From IMG/VR virus record IMGVR_UViG_3300005914_001759, positions 1 through 20,771 of that record: a stretch of 20,771 nucleotides of DNA; one strand, 5' to 3'. The notes under the pieces are model-generated. The model was not told the DNA's origin and made no database searches. It saw nothing but the letters and a program-made list of their open reading frames with translations. Shown piece by piece: positions 20,026 through 20,771 of the stretch (the first letter of the stretch is position 1; every line of letters begins with the position of its first letter). Source of the stretch: a virus. The translations under genes were made by a program, and so were the position numbers.

Positions 20026-20173
20026 GAGCTTTATCTAAAAGGTAAGTCCTTCTAATTTGATCCAAGATCTCTTGTCCAGATACTTCAATGGTAAATGGTA
20101 AGCCATCATAATCCTCTATAGTCACTTTGTATATGTTGTCAGGAGATAGCAGGTATCTAAAGTTATTGTTCAT
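20006..20173 (-). CDS. Small hypothetical protein (55 aa)
   Basis: Starts MNNNFRYLLSPDNIYK and ends with LDKALDNPQD. A beta-rich N-terminal half followed by a helix (EILDQIRRTYLLDKAL); no family recognised. An in-frame ATG at 20179 directly abuts the -10 box, so ATG 20173, exactly 7 bases from the last T, is preferred. It is divergent from the 20208 gene, and its start codon sits within that gene's -35. First gene of the minus-strand cassette. Confidence 0.7.
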   Translation of the reverse strand: MNNNFRYLLSPDNIYKVTIEDYDGLPFTIEVSGQEILDQIRRTYLLDKALDNPQD

Positions 20174-20201
20174 TGACATAGTATAGCACTTTTGCTATAA
20201 T
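20173..20201 (+). promoter_or_regulatory. Consensus extended promoter TTGACA-17-TATAAT, leaderless start at 20208
   Basis: TTGACA 20173-20178, spacer 17 with TGC at its end, TATAAT 20196-20201. The last T is 7 bases before ATG 20208: the clearest leaderless promoter in the window. Confidence 0.88.
20180..20188 (-). promoter_or_regulatory. Extended -10 TGCTATACT, leaderless start at 20173
   Basis: Minus-strand last T at 20180 is 7 bases from ATG 20173. Lies inside the spacer of the divergent promoter, so the two should compete. Confidence 0.7.
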
Positions 20202-20207
20202 ATAGAT

Positions 20208-20354
20208 ATGAAAAGTAAAAGAACGCTACAGTCCCAGGAGTGGGAATTCCACAAGGCAGAGAACACGGCCAACAAGGGTGTTGGATTCTTGCTAATATCC
20301 TGTGTGGTATGGCTACCAGCACTCATTCTATTTGTAATGATGTCAGGAGGCTGA
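20208..20354 (+). CDS. Small membrane protein (48 aa)
   Basis: Basic/polar first 23 residues then one transmembrane segment (about 25-44, VGFLLISCVVWLPALILFVM) and MSGG. No family recognised. Driven by the consensus promoter just upstream; AGGAGG at 20345-20350 in its last codons serves the next gene. Confidence 0.7.
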   Translation: MKSKRTLQSQEWEFHKAENTANKGVGFLLISCVVWLPALILFVMMSGG

Positions 20355-20355
20355 G

Positions 20356-20535
20356 ATGTCTCACTTTGATGCTCATGACTTAAAGAAAGCTTACGAAGCT
20401 GGAGTCTTAGACGAAAGACTAAGAATCATACGGGCTTTAAGAAAGGACCTAGGCAATACATCTGAGGTCAACAAGTTGGTAGCAGAGGATACCCAAGACT
20501 CAACTGTTCAGTATCTTGACATAGGTGAGCTATGA
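20356..20535 (+). CDS. Small hypothetical protein (59 aa)
   Basis: MSHFDAHDLKKAYEAGVLDE, helical and charged. Strong AGGAGG 5 bases before the ATG. It ends with ATGA-type overlap on the next gene at 20532-20535. Function unknown. Confidence 0.7.
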   Translation: MSHFDAHDLKKAYEAGVLDERLRIIRALRKDLGNTSEVNKLVAEDTQDSTVQYLDIGEL

Positions 20536-20711
20536 TGAATTGGGAAGAGGGCTTCCAGGTAGGCGTATTGGCAGGCATGAAAGCTGAGCGACAAAGGATC
20601 ATCGAAGCCCTTAAATCGGAGGCAGCCAACAGGTCAATCATGGAAGCCCTAGCCTACCCATACTTAGCGGAAGAGCTAGAAGCTACAATCATGAGAGACC
20701 AGGAAGACTAA
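20532..20711 (+). CDS. Small hypothetical protein (59 aa)
   Basis: MNWEEGFQVGVLAGMKAERQ: a W..GF.xGxLAGM start that loosely resembles the AWxxGYISG ends of the 19656-19989 proteins, then a charged helical region. Two adjacent ATGs (20532, 20535) are possible starts. A new AAAGGAG at its end serves the next gene. Confidence 0.65.
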   Translation: MMNWEEGFQVGVLAGMKAERQRIIEALKSEAANRSIMEALAYPYLAEELEATIMRDQED

Positions 20712-20721
20712 AAGGAGAGAG

Positions 20722-20771
20722 ATGAGTTTCCTATTTATAGGACTAGACGGAGAGATGTCCTCCAGTGAGCT
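20722..20771 (+). CDS. Start of a possible DEDD-type 3'-5' exonuclease (3' truncated)
   Basis: Only 16 codons are in the window: MSFLFIGLDGEMSSSE. The FIGLDGEM strand resembles the Exo I motif (DxE) of DnaQ-like exonucleases and related phage proteins (for example FLGLDxEMT). AAAGGAG (20711-20717) supports the ATG at 20722. Too little sequence to be sure. Confidence 0.5.
   Translation, partial: MSFLFIGLDGEMSSSE

Overview
This window looks like part of a tailed phage (or prophage-free viral contig) of an actinobacterium. The reasons are a WhiB-family Fe-S regulator, an actinobacterial DUF7455-type zinc-finger protein, an NrdH-type redoxin (CVQC), a flavin-dependent thymidylate synthase (ThyX), a GroES co-chaperonin, an M23 peptidase with LysM, an r1t-like holin and an HNH protein. 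Genes are small, tightly packed, often joined by ATGA/TAATG overlaps, and the base composition is moderately AT-rich. No integrase, tRNA, IS element or CRISPR array was seen. No gene-free stretch exceeds 300 bases; the longest (6277-6496) holds a terminator, a promoter and a candidate structured RNA.

Layout. 1-1589: 3' part of a NodU/CmcH-type O-carbamoyltransferase overlapped by a 2-oxoglutarate/Fe(II) oxygenase. 1600-6326: M23-LysM cell-wall peptidase, FmdB-like zinc ribbon, Cys/His-rich proteins, hypothetical proteins, WhiB, a membrane protein and the holin, closed by a strong terminator. 6308-9418: a promoter and possible structured leader RNA, then a GT61-like glycosyltransferase, an APH/choline-kinase-like kinase, a nucleotidyltransferase and a small conserved CWDGY-motif protein. 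9399-10800 (minus): a cupin/JmjC-like oxygenase, an HNH protein and a second 2OG oxygenase. 10842-14892 (plus): an operon of SDR epimerase, GT60-like (Skp1-GlcNAc-transferase type) glycosyltransferase, PIG-L/LmbE deacetylase and a complete carbamoyltransferase. 14978-17646: NrdH, His-rich membrane protein, GroES, ThyX, nucleotide-sugar dehydrogenase. 17637-18977: divergent pair of a Cys-nucleophile alpha/beta hydrolase and a third 2OG oxygenase. 19082-20771: zinc ribbon, then a minus-strand cassette of four small genes including two tandem paralogues and a PD-(D/E)XK-like nuclease, then three small plus-strand genes and the start of a possible DEDD exonuclease.

The most striking theme is a dense set of hydroxylation and glycan-modification genes: three HxD...H oxygenases plus one cupin oxygenase, GT60, GT61, GlcNAc-type deacetylase, two carbamoyltransferases and sugar-activating enzymes. 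GT60 enzymes with known function glycosylate hydroxyproline, so a pathway of protein hydroxylation, GlcNAc addition, deacetylation and carbamoylation, perhaps on phage structural proteins, is a testable inference. A second theme is regulatory: at least twelve genes that open a transcription unit carry a (usually extended) TATAAT-like -10 box whose last T lies 7-9 bases before the start codon, which predicts leaderless mRNAs.
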